Shown piece after piece: positions 1 through 7,259 of a DNA stretch of 8,443 nucleotides. The first letter of the stretch is position 1. Each line of letters opens with the position of its first letter. This DNA comes from an uncultured Eubacteriaceae bacterium (GTDB lineage Bacteria; Bacillota; Clostridia; Lachnospirales; CAG-274). The stretch lies in assembly GCA_946534775.1 (NCBI GenBank), contig CAMNCZ010000026.1, positions 1-8,443 on the forward strand, written 5' to 3'. A model generated the notes under the pieces. That model was given only the letters and a program-made list of their open reading frames with translations, had not been told where the DNA came from and ran no database searches. A program made the position numbers and the translations under genes.

Positions 1-2625
1 GAAAATATCTCAAACGACGAACTTTCTCAGCGCTGCGAGGAAGCGGCGGACATACTGCGCAAGGTAAAGGGCGTAAGAAAAGTAAAATTGTTCGGTGACC
101 TTAAATCCGAGGTACATATCACCGTGGATTCGTCAAAACTTAACGACCAAAACGTTTCTATGGCGGAAGTGGCGGCTGTTATACAAAACCAAAACAGTGC
201 CATCCCCACAGGCAGCATAAAAGTTGACGGTGAGGAGATAGACGTCACCACAAGCTGTCGTTTTGAAAGCCTTAAAGATATTGAAGATCTGGTTATTGAT
301 ATAAGCAGTGACGGTGTTGTTACCACGCTTAAAGATATAGCGGATGTCAGCATAAAACTTCCCGATGATGAGGAATATTTTATACTGAATAACCAAAATG
401 CAACTGTTATAGGCGTTTATTTTGAGGAAGGCTTAAACAGCGTTGATGTCGGCAAAAGGGTAAACGCGGCCGTTGAGGAATATACAAAGACACTGCCCGA
501 AAGTATTTCGTTTGCGCCTATCGCACTTCAGCAGGAGGATGTTGAAAAATCCGTAAATGATTTTGTTATAAACCTTGTTGAATCGGTAGTGCTGGTAATA
601 CTGGTAATTATGGTCGGTATGAACCGCAACAACGCGTTTGTTGTAAGTTTTGCCATACCGCTTGCGATATTTGCAAACTTTATATGTATGTATATTTTTA
701 AAGTGGATATACAGTTTGTTTCGCTTTGCGGACTTATAGTTGTGCTGGGTATGCTGGTGGATAACGCCATTGTTGTAAGCGACTCCATACAGAAAAAACT
801 TGATGCGGGCGTTGAGAGAAAAACGGCGGTAATAGAGGGCACACAAAGTGTTATAGTACCCGTTTTTATATCTATGCTTACCACAATATCGGGCTTTGCA
901 TCGCTGTTTACGCTGCCCGGCGCATATCATCAGCTTTGTTTTACTTTCCCGTGCGTAATTGTTTTTTCGCTGATAGCAAGCTTTTTGATATCGATTTTTG
1001 TAACACCGCTTATGAGCCTGTTTTTCCTTAAAGTCACTGTCAAAAAGGAGGAGAAAGCGCCTCTTGCGGTAAGGGCATACAACAAAGTATTCGGCTTTGC
1101 ATTCAAGTACAGGCTGCTTACTATCGTGATCGCGGCGCTGTTTGTGATCATCTGCGGCAGCACATTTTTTATGATAGATTTCCAGGTAAAGCCAAAGGCT
1201 TTTAAAGATGTTGTAACTATCGAGATAAGCGGCGATGTTGACGATATGAAAGCGACAAGGGCAATAGTTGAGGATATACAGAAGATACTTGACGAGCAGC
1301 CCGAAACAAAGTATTATTTAAGCTGTATCGGCGGCGGTATACCGCGTTATGACTATGCGATAATGCCAAAGGTATCTGCGGATAATGTCGGCGATATCTA
1401 TGTAAAAATAGATTTGTCCGAAAGCGACAGATTCAAAGCCACCTGGCAGATGGTCGATTATCTTCAGACAGAGATAAACAAGCGTGTCAGCGGCGGTATG
1501 ATTTTGGTAGATGAAATAGATATTTTCAAACTTACCACAAAACCCGTTGAAGTTACCATAAAGGGTAATGATATTGAAGACCTTAACGAGGCCGAAGGTA
1601 TAATAAACAACGTATTAAGCGGTATGGAAGGCACAAAGGGCATAGGCAACTACGGTCAGCTTTCCACCTACGATTATTTTGTGGATGTTGACGACCTTAA
1701 ATTAAACACGATAGGCCTGTTTAATGCCGAGGTACAAAACGAACTGAGCCTTGCGCTGATGGGCCGCGATATTTCGTATTTTAAAAACGGCGGGTCGGAA
1801 TATCCCATAGTTATCGACAGCGATATCAAGACGGAAACTCAGCTGAAAGAGTTTAAGATAAAGGCTTCGACAACCAAGCAAAAACACCCGTTAAGGCAGT
1901 TTGCAACGGTATCGCTTAAAAACAGAATACCGCGCATCACCCATATCGACGGTCAGCGCGGACGAACGGTAGGCTGCTACAACGCAAGCAGCTACAGCTA
2001 TTTCGAGATGCAAAATCAGCTTGAAAAAGAACTTGCCGATATCGATATCCCCGAAAGCGTTACAGTCGAACAGACGGGCGCAAGAAAGGATTTCCTTGAC
2101 CTTGCGGTAGATATCGTAAAAGCGGGCGTTGTATCGCTGTTTTTGATATTTATTATACTGCTTATCCAGTTCAGTTCGGTCAAAAAAGTGCTTTTGGTAT
2201 TTATTTCAATACCTTTCGGCGCACTTGCGGGCGTTGCGTTTTTGTACCTTACGGGTCAGAAACTTACGTTTTTCGCAATGGTCGGCTCCATAAGCCTGCT
2301 TGGCTGCGTACTTGCAAATGCGATAGTGCTGGTGGACTATATCGATAATGAGGTGGCAAACGGTATGGGTATAAGGGAGGCCTGCATTACGGCAGGCGCA
2401 CAGCGTTTCCGTCCTATACGAATGAGTACTATGACAACGGTGCTGGGTCTTGCGCCCCTTGCCCTTTTCGGTGATGCACTGTTTGTGCCTATGGCTTCGC
2501 TGATGATAGCGGGTCTGTTTGTGGCAATGATAGTAAACCTGATTATGGTACCGATGCTGTATGATACTATCTTTAACAGAACCAAAAAAGAAAAGAAGAT
2601 AAAAAACAAAACGGCAGAAGTTTGA
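1..2625 (+). CDS. RND-superfamily efflux transporter (HAE/AcrB-like permease), 5'-truncated by window edge
   Basis: Inner-membrane pump of the resistance-nodulation-division superfamily, which normally exports drugs, lipids or metabolites using the proton or cation gradient together with an adaptor protein. The frame is open from base 1, so the gene begins outside the window; 874 residues are visible, and comparison with AcrB-length proteins (about 1,000-1,050) suggests 140-150 residues including TM1 are missing. A TTG at 88 is inside the conserved porter strand and is not a start. Visible order: end of the first porter region (residues 1-190), TM2-TM6 (about 190-343), TM7 (about 371-392), second porter region (about 395-700), TM8-TM12 (about 707-855), Lys-rich tail. 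TM4 carries GMLVDNAIVV (about residues 250-259) and TM10 carries LANAIVLVDY, followed by RFRPIRMSTMTT. The AcrB relay residue Asp408 is Asn and Lys940 is Ala here. Substrate unknown. An adaptor gene may lie upstream, outside the window. Confidence 0.93.
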   Translation, partial: ENISNDELSQRCEEAADILRKVKGVRKVKLFGDLKSEVHITVDSSKLNDQNVSMAEVAAVIQNQNSAIPTGSIKVDGEEIDVTTSCRFESLKDIEDLVIDISSDGVVTTLKDIADVSIKLPDDEEYFILNNQNATVIGVYFEEGLNSVDVGKRVNAAVEEYTKTLPESISFAPIALQQEDVEKSVNDFVINLVESVVLVILVIMVGMNRNNAFVVSFAIPLAIFANFICMYIFKVDIQFVSLCGLIVVLGMLVDNAIVVSDSIQKKLDAGVERKTAVIEGTQSVIVPVFISMLTTISGFASLFTLPGAYHQLCFTFPCVIVFSLIASFLISIFVTPLMSLFFLKVTVKKEEKAPLAVRAYNKVFGFAFKYRLLTIVIAALFVIICGSTFFMIDFQVKPKAFKDVVTIEISGDVDDMKATRAIVEDIQKILDEQPETKYYLSCIGGGIPRYDYAIMPKVSADNVGDIYVKIDLSESDRFKATWQMVDYLQTEINKRVSGGMILVDEIDIFKLTTKPVEVTIKGNDIEDLNEAEGIINNVLSGMEGTKGIGNYGQLSTYDYFVDVDDLKLNTIGLFNAEVQNELSLALMGRDISYFKNGGSEYPIVIDSDIKTETQLKEFKIKASTTKQKHPLRQFATVSLKNRIPRITHIDGQRGRTVGCYNASSYSYFEMQNQLEKELADIDIPESVTVEQTGARKDFLDLAVDIVKAGVVSLFLIFIILLIQFSSVKKVLLVFISIPFGALAGVAFLYLTGQKLTFFAMVGSISLLGCVLANAIVLVDYIDNEVANGMGIREACITAGAQRFRPIRMSTMTTVLGLAPLALFGDALFVPMASLMIAGLFVAMIVNLIMVPMLYDTIFNRTKKEKKIKNKTAEV

Positions 2626-2640
2626 TAACGGCTAAACTTT

Positions 2641-2677
2641 AAAAGATGCGTCTTGCGGCGCATCTTTTTTTGTTTTT
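2641..2677 (+). terminator. Intrinsic terminator of the RND gene
   Basis: A perfect 10-bp stem, AAAAGATGCG (2641-2650) with CGCATCTTTT (2659-2668), closes an 8-base loop. It runs into a T-tract broken by one G (seven T from 2665, then five T). It starts 15 bases after the RND stop codon, which fits a Rho-independent terminator and separates the RND gene from the flippase gene. Confidence 0.9.
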
Positions 2678-2731
2678 ATCGGCTTTTGTGTTACGATTTT
2701 ATTACAAATTGGAAATAATGGGATTTTACCA

Positions 2732-2760
2732 TTGAAAAAAAAGCGGATTTTGTATATAAT
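2732..2760 (+). promoter_or_regulatory. Sigma-A type promoter of the flippase gene
   Basis: A -35 box TTGAAA (2732-2737) and a perfect -10 box TATAAT (2755-2760) are separated by 17 bases. Transcription should begin near 2767, leaving a leader of about 45 bases before the TTG start at 2812. The spacing and match are close to the vegetative consensus. No operator-like dyad is obvious. Confidence 0.82.
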
Positions 2761-2799
2761 ATATGAGTGATTTTATGGCTTTTGTATAATTTTTATATC

Positions 2800-2805
2800 G
2801 GAGGT
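2800..2805 (+). promoter_or_regulatory. Ribosome binding site that selects the TTG start at 2812
   Basis: GGAGGT lies six bases before TTG at 2812. The longer in-frame alternative, GTG at 2767, falls at the predicted transcription start and could have no ribosome binding site. The added 15 residues are also unlike the family's N-terminus. Confidence 0.88.
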
Positions 2806-2811
2806 AGTGTT

Positions 2812-4434
2812 TTGGCTAAGACCGAAAAAAAAGGCGGTTTTATAAAACAGGCGGCAATTCTGGCGGCGGCGGGCCTATTGGTGCGCGTGCTTGGCTTTTT
2901 GTACCGTCTGCCGCTTACGGATATGATAGGCGATGAAGGCAACGGTATTTACTCCGCGGGCTTTTATCTTTACAATATGTTCCTTATTATGAGTTCTGCG
3001 GGTCTGCCCGTGGCTATCAGCCGTATGGTGGCGGAAAAACTGGCGCTTGGGGAATATAAAAACGCAAAAAAAATATTTCGTGTTTCAATGATGACGGCGT
3101 CGTCGCTTGGTTTTATATGTATGCTTGTGATGCTTTTGTTTTCAAGGCAGTTTTGTATGCTTATAAAAAGCGAGAGAAGTTTATACTGCATAATCACGCT
3201 TGCGCCGACGGTTTTCATAGTGTCGATAATGGCGGTGTACCGCGGCTATTTTCAGGGTTTTGGCACAACTTTCCCGACGGCTATGTCACAGCTTGTGGAG
3301 CAGATATTCAATGCCGTATTCAGCGTGTTTATGGCGTGGTATCTTATGAAAACTATGACGGGCGACCTTATAGCGTGGGGCGCGGCAGGCGGTACAATGG
3401 GTACGGGCATAGGCGCATTTGCGGGCCTTGTCACGCTTGCACTTATGTTTTTTGCAACAAGAAACTACAGAAAAAGATATTTTGCCGATGACAAGGACAA
3501 CTATAAAATAGAGACCCAAAAGACGATTTTAAAAAGGCTTTTGACAATTGCCGTTCCCGTAATTACGGGTACAGCGATATTTTCAATGACCAACCTTATA
3601 GATATGGCAATGGTAAAGGACAGGCTTGCGGCGATAGGCACATACAGCGATAAAGAGATGGATGCTCTTTACGGCCTGCTTACGGGCAAATACGTTACGC
3701 TTACAACGCTGCCCGTTGCGATCTCCACAGCTATCGCAACTGCGGTAATACCGAGTATTGCGGCAAGTCTTGCGCTTAAACAGCACGATACCGTACAGTC
3801 AAAGGTAGACACTACACTGCGCCTTACAATGATGATATCCATTCCCGCGGCAGTGGGGCTGGGGGTGCTTGGCAATCAGATACTTATGATGCTTTTCCCG
3901 AATCATCCCGAGGGCGGCTCACTTTTAAGGATAGGTGCACTCAGCGTTATCTTCCTTGCTTTAAGTCAGATATCAACAGGTGTTTTGCAGGGCCTCGGCA
4001 AGGTAAATGCCCCCGCGTTCAATGCACTTTGGGGAAGCCTGGCAAAGATACCCGTAAATTATTTTCTTATCGCCATACCGCAGATAAATGTTGCGGGTGC
4101 GGTAATAAGTACAACTGTCTGCTATATGATAGCCAGCCTGCTTAATTTCCGTGCGCTTGTAAAAGCAACGGGCGCAAGCCCCGATTATGTGGGTATGCTG
4201 GTAAAACCGACAGCCGCAAGCATAATTATGGGCGCAGCCTGCATAGCGGCGTATAAACTGGTTTATATGCTTATACCGAGCAATACGGCAGCAACACTTA
4301 GCGCAGTTGTTTTTGCAATGTTTGGTTATATGGTGGGTATGATAGCCGTCAGGGGCTTTGTAAGGGAGGACCTTGCAAATGTGCCGATGGGCGGTAAATT
4401 GATAAAATTTCTTGAAAAGATAAACAGAATATAA
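2812..4434 (+). CDS. SpoVB/YtgP-like polysaccharide or lipid II flippase (MOP superfamily)
   Basis: Polytopic inner-membrane protein of the MOP superfamily, the polysaccharide-transport branch that includes Bacillus SpoVB and YtgP (a MurJ-type lipid II flippase). Such proteins move lipid-linked cell-wall or polysaccharide precursors across the membrane. With the TTG start it has 540 residues, the usual length, and a hydrophobic pattern compatible with about 14 helices. The N-terminal block (residues about 9-90) matches the family closely: a Lys-rich start, then KQAAILAAAGLLVRVLGFLY, a loop IGDEGNGIYS, GLPVAISRMV and LGEYKNAKKIF. Near residues 155-180 it has YRGYFQGFGTTFPTAMSQLVEQ, another family hallmark. 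The gene has its own promoter and terminators on both sides, so it is probably monocistronic and unrelated to its neighbours. Housekeeping lipid II flipping, a sporulation role or a polysaccharide role cannot be told apart from sequence alone, so no symbol is given. Confidence 0.93.
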   Translation: MAKTEKKGGFIKQAAILAAAGLLVRVLGFLYRLPLTDMIGDEGNGIYSAGFYLYNMFLIMSSAGLPVAISRMVAEKLALGEYKNAKKIFRVSMMTASSLGFICMLVMLLFSRQFCMLIKSERSLYCIITLAPTVFIVSIMAVYRGYFQGFGTTFPTAMSQLVEQIFNAVFSVFMAWYLMKTMTGDLIAWGAAGGTMGTGIGAFAGLVTLALMFFATRNYRKRYFADDKDNYKIETQKTILKRLLTIAVPVITGTAIFSMTNLIDMAMVKDRLAAIGTYSDKEMDALYGLLTGKYVTLTTLPVAISTAIATAVIPSIAASLALKQHDTVQSKVDTTLRLTMMISIPAAVGLGVLGNQILMMLFPNHPEGGSLLRIGALSVIFLALSQISTGVLQGLGKVNAPAFNALWGSLAKIPVNYFLIAIPQINVAGAVISTTVCYMIASLLNFRALVKATGASPDYVGMLVKPTAASIIMGAACIAAYKLVYMLIPSNTAATLSAVVFAMFGYMVGMIAVRGFVREDLANVPMGGKLIKFLEKINRI

Positions 4435-4472
4435 AACGACCGACAGATCTACGCGGCAATGCCGTATAGCCC

Positions 4473-4518
4473 AAAAAAGTGGAGGGTGTTGCATTAAGCG
4501 ACACCCTCTCATATTTTT
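4473..4518. terminator. Bidirectional terminator between the flippase gene and the ABC operon
   Basis: An 11-bp stem, GAGGGTGTTGC (4482-4492) with GCGACACCCTC (4498-4508), closes the loop ATTAA; one pair is G-T. On the + strand five T (4514-4518) follow closely. On the - strand six T (complement of 4473-4478) follow after three bases. It lies 47 bases after the flippase stop and 11 bases beyond the DUF1847 stop, so it can end both convergent transcripts. The same hairpin recurs at 8389-8415. Confidence 0.85.
4481..4509 (+). repeat. Palindromic intergenic repeat, copy 1
   Basis: A 29-base element matches 8388-8416 at 28 positions; the only difference is T at 4490 against C at 8397. The asymmetric loop ATTAA shows both copies have the same orientation. 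This copy is the stem of the bidirectional terminator at the 3' end of the ABC operon. Confidence 0.85.
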
Positions 4519-4519
4519 A

Positions 4520-5170
4520 TCAAATTTTACTGTATAAACCGTTGTATGTCCAAAGCGGTACGCAGGGGTTATGGCCCGTTACCCTGTCTTTAACGACAAG
4601 TACTGTTGTGGGTGCCTCGGAATGTCTGATAAACAGCGCATCGTGACCTACGCAAAGGCCGATAAGTATATTAAGATCGGTCTTTTTTTGGTTGAGTATC
4701 TTTGCCTGCATTATCGGATTACACATAGATTCGTACTGCGCGCCCTTGGTAAGGGTATTTTCGGGCGGTATGCCTATCTCGGATTTTTCGATAGCACCTA
4801 TCTTACAGCCGACAGCGTAATATTCGATATTGTTCTTTTTGAGTATCTTTGCAAAAACGCCCGCTTCGTGCAAAAGACCGACACAGGTAGCTATGCCGAC
4901 TTTTTTTGCGCCATAGCGTTTGATAAATTCAACAGTTTCCTGAACGCGGGTATATTTGCCGTAAAACTGACCTTCTATCTCGGCCGCCGTAAGTGCAAGG
5001 TTTTGGTTTACCTCGTCAAAATACAGTTCCTTTGCCTCTGCAAGGAGTTCCTTGTCCACCTTTGCGGTAAGGCAAAAACGCGGATATTTGTCCTCTTCTT
5101 TATGCATACAGCTTTTCAGCGTACAATCGGCGCAGGTAAGGCATTGTCTTACTTTCTTTTCTTCACTCAT
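4520..5170 (-). CDS. DUF1847 cysteine-rich protein, predicted metal-binding
   Basis: Member of the DUF1847 family, described only as predicted metal-binding proteins; no reaction is known to me. The 216-residue protein has no signal peptide or membrane segment, so it should be cytoplasmic. It has ten cysteines: 10, 13, 16, 21 and 33 form an N-terminal cluster (C-x2-C-x2-C-x4-C, then Pro-Arg-Phe-Cys) that looks like a metal or Fe-S site; the others are 96, 122, 150, 173 and 203. Family motifs seen: GIATCVGLLHEAG (92-104), CNPIMQA (150-156), GLCVGHDALF (171-180) and KDRVTGHNPC (194-203), where Cys and His recur. Its ATG overlaps the stop of the binding-protein gene (ATGA) and its ribosome site is inside that gene, so the two are translationally coupled. 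This places a cytoplasmic thiol/metal protein as the last product of an ABC importer operon; a role in handling the imported ligand is inference. Confidence 0.9.
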   Translation of the reverse strand: MSEEKKVRQCLTCADCTLKSCMHKEEDKYPRFCLTAKVDKELLAEAKELYFDEVNQNLALTAAEIEGQFYGKYTRVQETVEFIKRYGAKKVGIATCVGLLHEAGVFAKILKKNNIEYYAVGCKIGAIEKSEIGIPPENTLTKGAQYESMCNPIMQAKILNQKKTDLNILIGLCVGHDALFIRHSEAPTTVLVVKDRVTGHNPCVPLWTYNGLYSKI

Positions 5171-6435
5171 TTTTCTTCCTCCTCGCAGCAGTCTTTTTTA
5201 ACCTCTTCTTTGTGCTTGCAGCATTCTTTTTCTTCGCTTTCTTCTTTTGCCTCTTCTTTTGCATCTTCTTTGCAGCAGTCGTCTATTTCAAGCTTGTCAA
5301 GTGTTACATCCGAAAAAGCGGAGGCGTTTGGTGTTTCTTCGTTTCTTGCGGCAAGTTCTTCCGCAGTTACGCCCGAATCCTCAAAAACTTCCTCGTCGGT
5401 AAGGTCGGGAACAGCTAAAAATGTTTTGTTGACAAATTCGTCAATATCCGTGCTTTCCTGTATAAGTCCAAGTTCCTTTATGGCGGGTGCCGAAAGTTTA
5501 AGCGCTTCCAGACCGCCTTCAAGTGACGGCTTGTAGTTGTACTGTTTTAAAACCTCCGCATTGAACTTTGCATCGCCCGATACCCAGGATTTTTCTACCT
5601 GTATCTGCGCTGTTTCCTCGGGATGCGCTTCTACCCAAAGGCTGGCTTCCATTATGGCTTTTGTAAAGTTTCTTGCGGCCTGAGGATGGTTTTGCGCAAT
5701 ATTATCCGTAACAAAGCTTATGCAGCAGTATTCGTCCTTGTAATCGTCATCTTTTGCGGTATCTATGATACATCTTAAACCAAACTCGTTTTCTGCCACG
5801 CTGCCCTGAGGGTCGCTCATTGCAACCACATCGACCGCGCCGTTTTGCAGCGCCGAGGGAAGGTCACTCATTGAAAATACCGCAAACTCGACCTCGGCTT
5901 TATCGGCGGAAACATCAATGCCCTCTTTTGCAAGCGAACGTTTTGTAATTATCGCAGGCGCCGCGCCAAGACCGGGTACGCCTATTTTTTTGCCCTTCAG
6001 GTCGGCAACGGTTTTAATATCGGAATCGCCGGGTACAAGTACCTTTGTACAGCCCGTATGTAAACCTGCGGTAACTCTCATTGGCAGGCCGTTGTCGATA
6101 GGCTGTAAAAACTTGCCCAGAAGGCCGAAGCCCGCTTCTATCTTGCCCGAACCTACCGCAGAGGCAGTCTCGGCCGCGTCAACACGTTCAAGCTCATACT
6201 TAACGCCCTCTTTGTCGAAAAATCCCTTTTCAACGGCAATGTGCAAAGGCGCTTCGCAAAGGCCGCCGCCGTAGCCTATTTTTATAACATAGTCGTCCTG
6301 CGCGGGTTCGCCGTTTTCGGCTGTCTGCGCCGTTTCGTCCCCCGTTTGGGGTGCAGCTGTCTGCTGCTCTCCACAGGCCGCAAGGCTTGCGGAAATAAGT
6401 GTTAAAATAAGTAGTTTTGCAAGTTGTTTTTTCAT
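5167..6435 (-). CDS. ABC transporter substrate-binding lipoprotein (NMT1/SsuA-like) with Cys-Cys-rich C-terminal tail
   Basis: Extracytoplasmic ligand-binding lipoprotein of the NitT/TauT (NMT1/SsuA-like) class, delivering ligand to the permease and ATPase encoded upstream. Residues 1-20 are a signal peptide with lipobox LAAC; Cys21 would be lipidated. A Gln/Glu/Thr-rich linker (22-47) precedes the two-lobe fold (about 50-345). Family-like blocks: GYGGGLCEAPLHIAVEKGFF (54-73), the region around GLLGKFLQPIDNG (104-116), LHTGCTKVLV (125-134), LKGKKIGVPGLGAAP (146-160) and ALQNGAVDVV (195-204). Core cysteines are 60, 129, 222, 237 and 238; three of these segments correspond to regions that line the ligand cleft in this fold. 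The protein is 422 residues against roughly 320-340 for relatives. The extra part is a linker (345-384) and a tail (385-422) full of Glu and Lys with Cys pairs at 387-388, 405-406 and 416-417 and a His at 408. The ATG at 6435 has AAGGAA seven bases upstream. The ligand is unknown; the cysteines suggest a thiophilic metal or its complex (inference). Confidence 0.9.
   Translation of the reverse strand: MKKQLAKLLILTLISASLAACGEQQTAAPQTGDETAQTAENGEPAQDDYVIKIGYGGGLCEAPLHIAVEKGFFDKEGVKYELERVDAAETASAVGSGKIEAGFGLLGKFLQPIDNGLPMRVTAGLHTGCTKVLVPGDSDIKTVADLKGKKIGVPGLGAAPAIITKRSLAKEGIDVSADKAEVEFAVFSMSDLPSALQNGAVDVVAMSDPQGSVAENEFGLRCIIDTAKDDDYKDEYCCISFVTDNIAQNHPQAARNFTKAIMEASLWVEAHPEETAQIQVEKSWVSGDAKFNAEVLKQYNYKPSLEGGLEALKLSAPAIKELGLIQESTDIDEFVNKTFLAVPDLTDEEVFEDSGVTAEELAARNEETPNASAFSDVTLDKLEIDDCCKEDAKEEAKEESEEKECCKHKEEVKKDCCEEEEK
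5178..5184 (-). promoter_or_regulatory. Ribosome binding site of the DUF1847 gene, inside the upstream gene
   Basis: GAGGAGG on the - strand lies seven bases before the ATG at 5170. The same bases encode the final Glu run just after the last Cys-Cys of the binding protein, so the charged tail codons double as a translation signal. Confidence 0.85.
5241..5276 (-). repeat. 12-base tandem repeat within the binding-protein tail
   Basis: Three consecutive 12-base units on the + strand: CTTCTTTTGCCT (5241-5252), CTTCTTTTGCAT (5253-5264) and CTTCTTTGCAGC (5265-5276, degenerate). On the coding strand they give the repeated Glu/Asp-Ala-Lys-Glu pattern after the first Cys pair. In-frame units of four codons could let the tail lengthen or shorten by slippage without a frameshift. 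Confidence 0.7.
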
Positions 6436-6479
6436 TTTTATGTTCCTTTCTTTGGATATTGTTTTAATGTTTAAATAGC

Positions 6480-7259
6480 TTAAATCACATATTCCTGATC
6501 GGGTTCGTTGCCCGCATAATGCAGGGTTTTGAGTATCTGCGAACGCAGCCTTAAAAACTCGGGGTTGTTCCTTGCCCTTGGACGGAAAAGTTTAACATCT
6601 ATAATGTCCTCTATTTTAGCGGGGCGCGGACTCATCACAACTATTTTGTCCGATAAATACAGCGCCTCGTCAACATCGTGAGTGACCATTACCATAGTCA
6701 TATTTTTTTCGCTTTTTATCCTTAAAAGTTCGTCCTGCATATTCATACGGGTAAAGGCATCAAGCGCGCCGAGTGGTTCATCAAGCAGCAGCACCTTGGG
6801 ATGTCCGATAAGTGCCCTGGCAAGCGATGCCCTCTGCGCCATACCGCCCGAAAGCTGGTGCGGGTAGGAGTTTGCAAAATTCTCAAGGCCGACAAGGCTT
6901 AAATATTCGCTTACTTCTTCTTTTTTTTCTTTGAAAATTTTTCTTGCTTTCAGCCCGAAAGCAACATTGTCGTAAATGCTGAGCCACGGAAAAAGTGTCG
7001 GGTTTTGAAATACCAACCCTCTTTCGTAATGTGGGCCGTCAATTTTTTCGCCGTCAAGCGATAGTTCGCCGGAGGTAGGTTTTGAAAGGCCTGCAATAAG
7101 CCTTAGCAGTGTAGTTTTGCCGCAGCCCGACGGGCCGATAAACGATACAAAGCTGCCTGCTTCTATGTCCAAATCGACGTGGTTAAGTGCCGTCAGCGTG
7201 CTGCCGTCGGGCTGTATAAAGGTCTGTACCACATCTTTTACGGTAATTTCGCCTACCAT
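6480..7259 (-). CDS. ABC transporter ATP-binding protein (SsuB/TauB/NrtD-like)
   Basis: Cytoplasmic ATPase that powers the importer. 259 residues, the usual length. In order: Walker A GPSGCGKTT (about 42-50), Q-loop VFQNPTLFPW (about 80-89), signature LSGGMAQR (about 136-143), Walker B VLLLDEP (about 156-162), D-loop GALDA (163-167) and switch His in VTHDVDEAL (about 191-199). The ERGLVFQNPTLFPWLSIYDNV stretch and the short C-terminal part are typical of nitrate/sulfonate/taurine-class importers, with no extra regulatory domain. I chose ATG at 7259 because AAGGGAG lies seven bases upstream and it overlaps the permease stop by only 7 bp (ATGGTAG), a sign of coupling; the longer ATG at 7280 has only a weak AAGG. 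All catalytic motifs are intact. A 44-base gap, with no terminator, separates it from the binding-protein gene. Confidence 0.95.
   Translation of the reverse strand: MVGEITVKDVVQTFIQPDGSTLTALNHVDLDIEAGSFVSFIGPSGCGKTTLLRLIAGLSKPTSGELSLDGEKIDGPHYERGLVFQNPTLFPWLSIYDNVAFGLKARKIFKEKKEEVSEYLSLVGLENFANSYPHQLSGGMAQRASLARALIGHPKVLLLDEPLGALDAFTRMNMQDELLRIKSEKNMTMVMVTHDVDEALYLSDKIVVMSPRPAKIEDIIDVKLFRPRARNNPEFLRLRSQILKTLHYAGNEPDQEYVI

Noticed and set aside
88..90. TTG at 88 as the start of the RND gene
   Set aside because: The frame is open to base 1 and the residues before it (ending VRKVKLFGDL) match the conserved RND porter strand, so the gene is cut by the window edge.
433..930. Long minus-strand open frames opposite the RND gene
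   Set aside because: They are shadows of a strongly conserved coding frame, with biased residue composition and no initiation signals or family resemblance.
2763..2789. Eight-codon leader peptide (ATG to TAA) before the flippase gene
   Set aside because: It begins at or before the predicted transcription start and has no ribosome binding site, so it is probably not translated. No attenuator structure follows it.
2767..2811. Extended N-terminus of the flippase from GTG at 2767
   Set aside because: The GTG coincides with the expected transcription start, while GGAGGT is ideally placed for TTG at 2812, which gives the family-like N-terminus.
4454..4464. Short hairpin CGGC-AAT-GCCG after the flippase stop
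   Set aside because: Only four pairs and no T-tract; the strong hairpin just downstream explains termination.
4571..5536. A 321-residue open frame on the + strand opposite DUF1847 and the binding-protein tail
   Set aside because: It is antisense to two well-supported coupled genes. Its product is low-complexity Ser/Phe-rich sequence created by the complement of the Glu/Lys/Cys codons, and it has no convincing ribosome binding site or family match.
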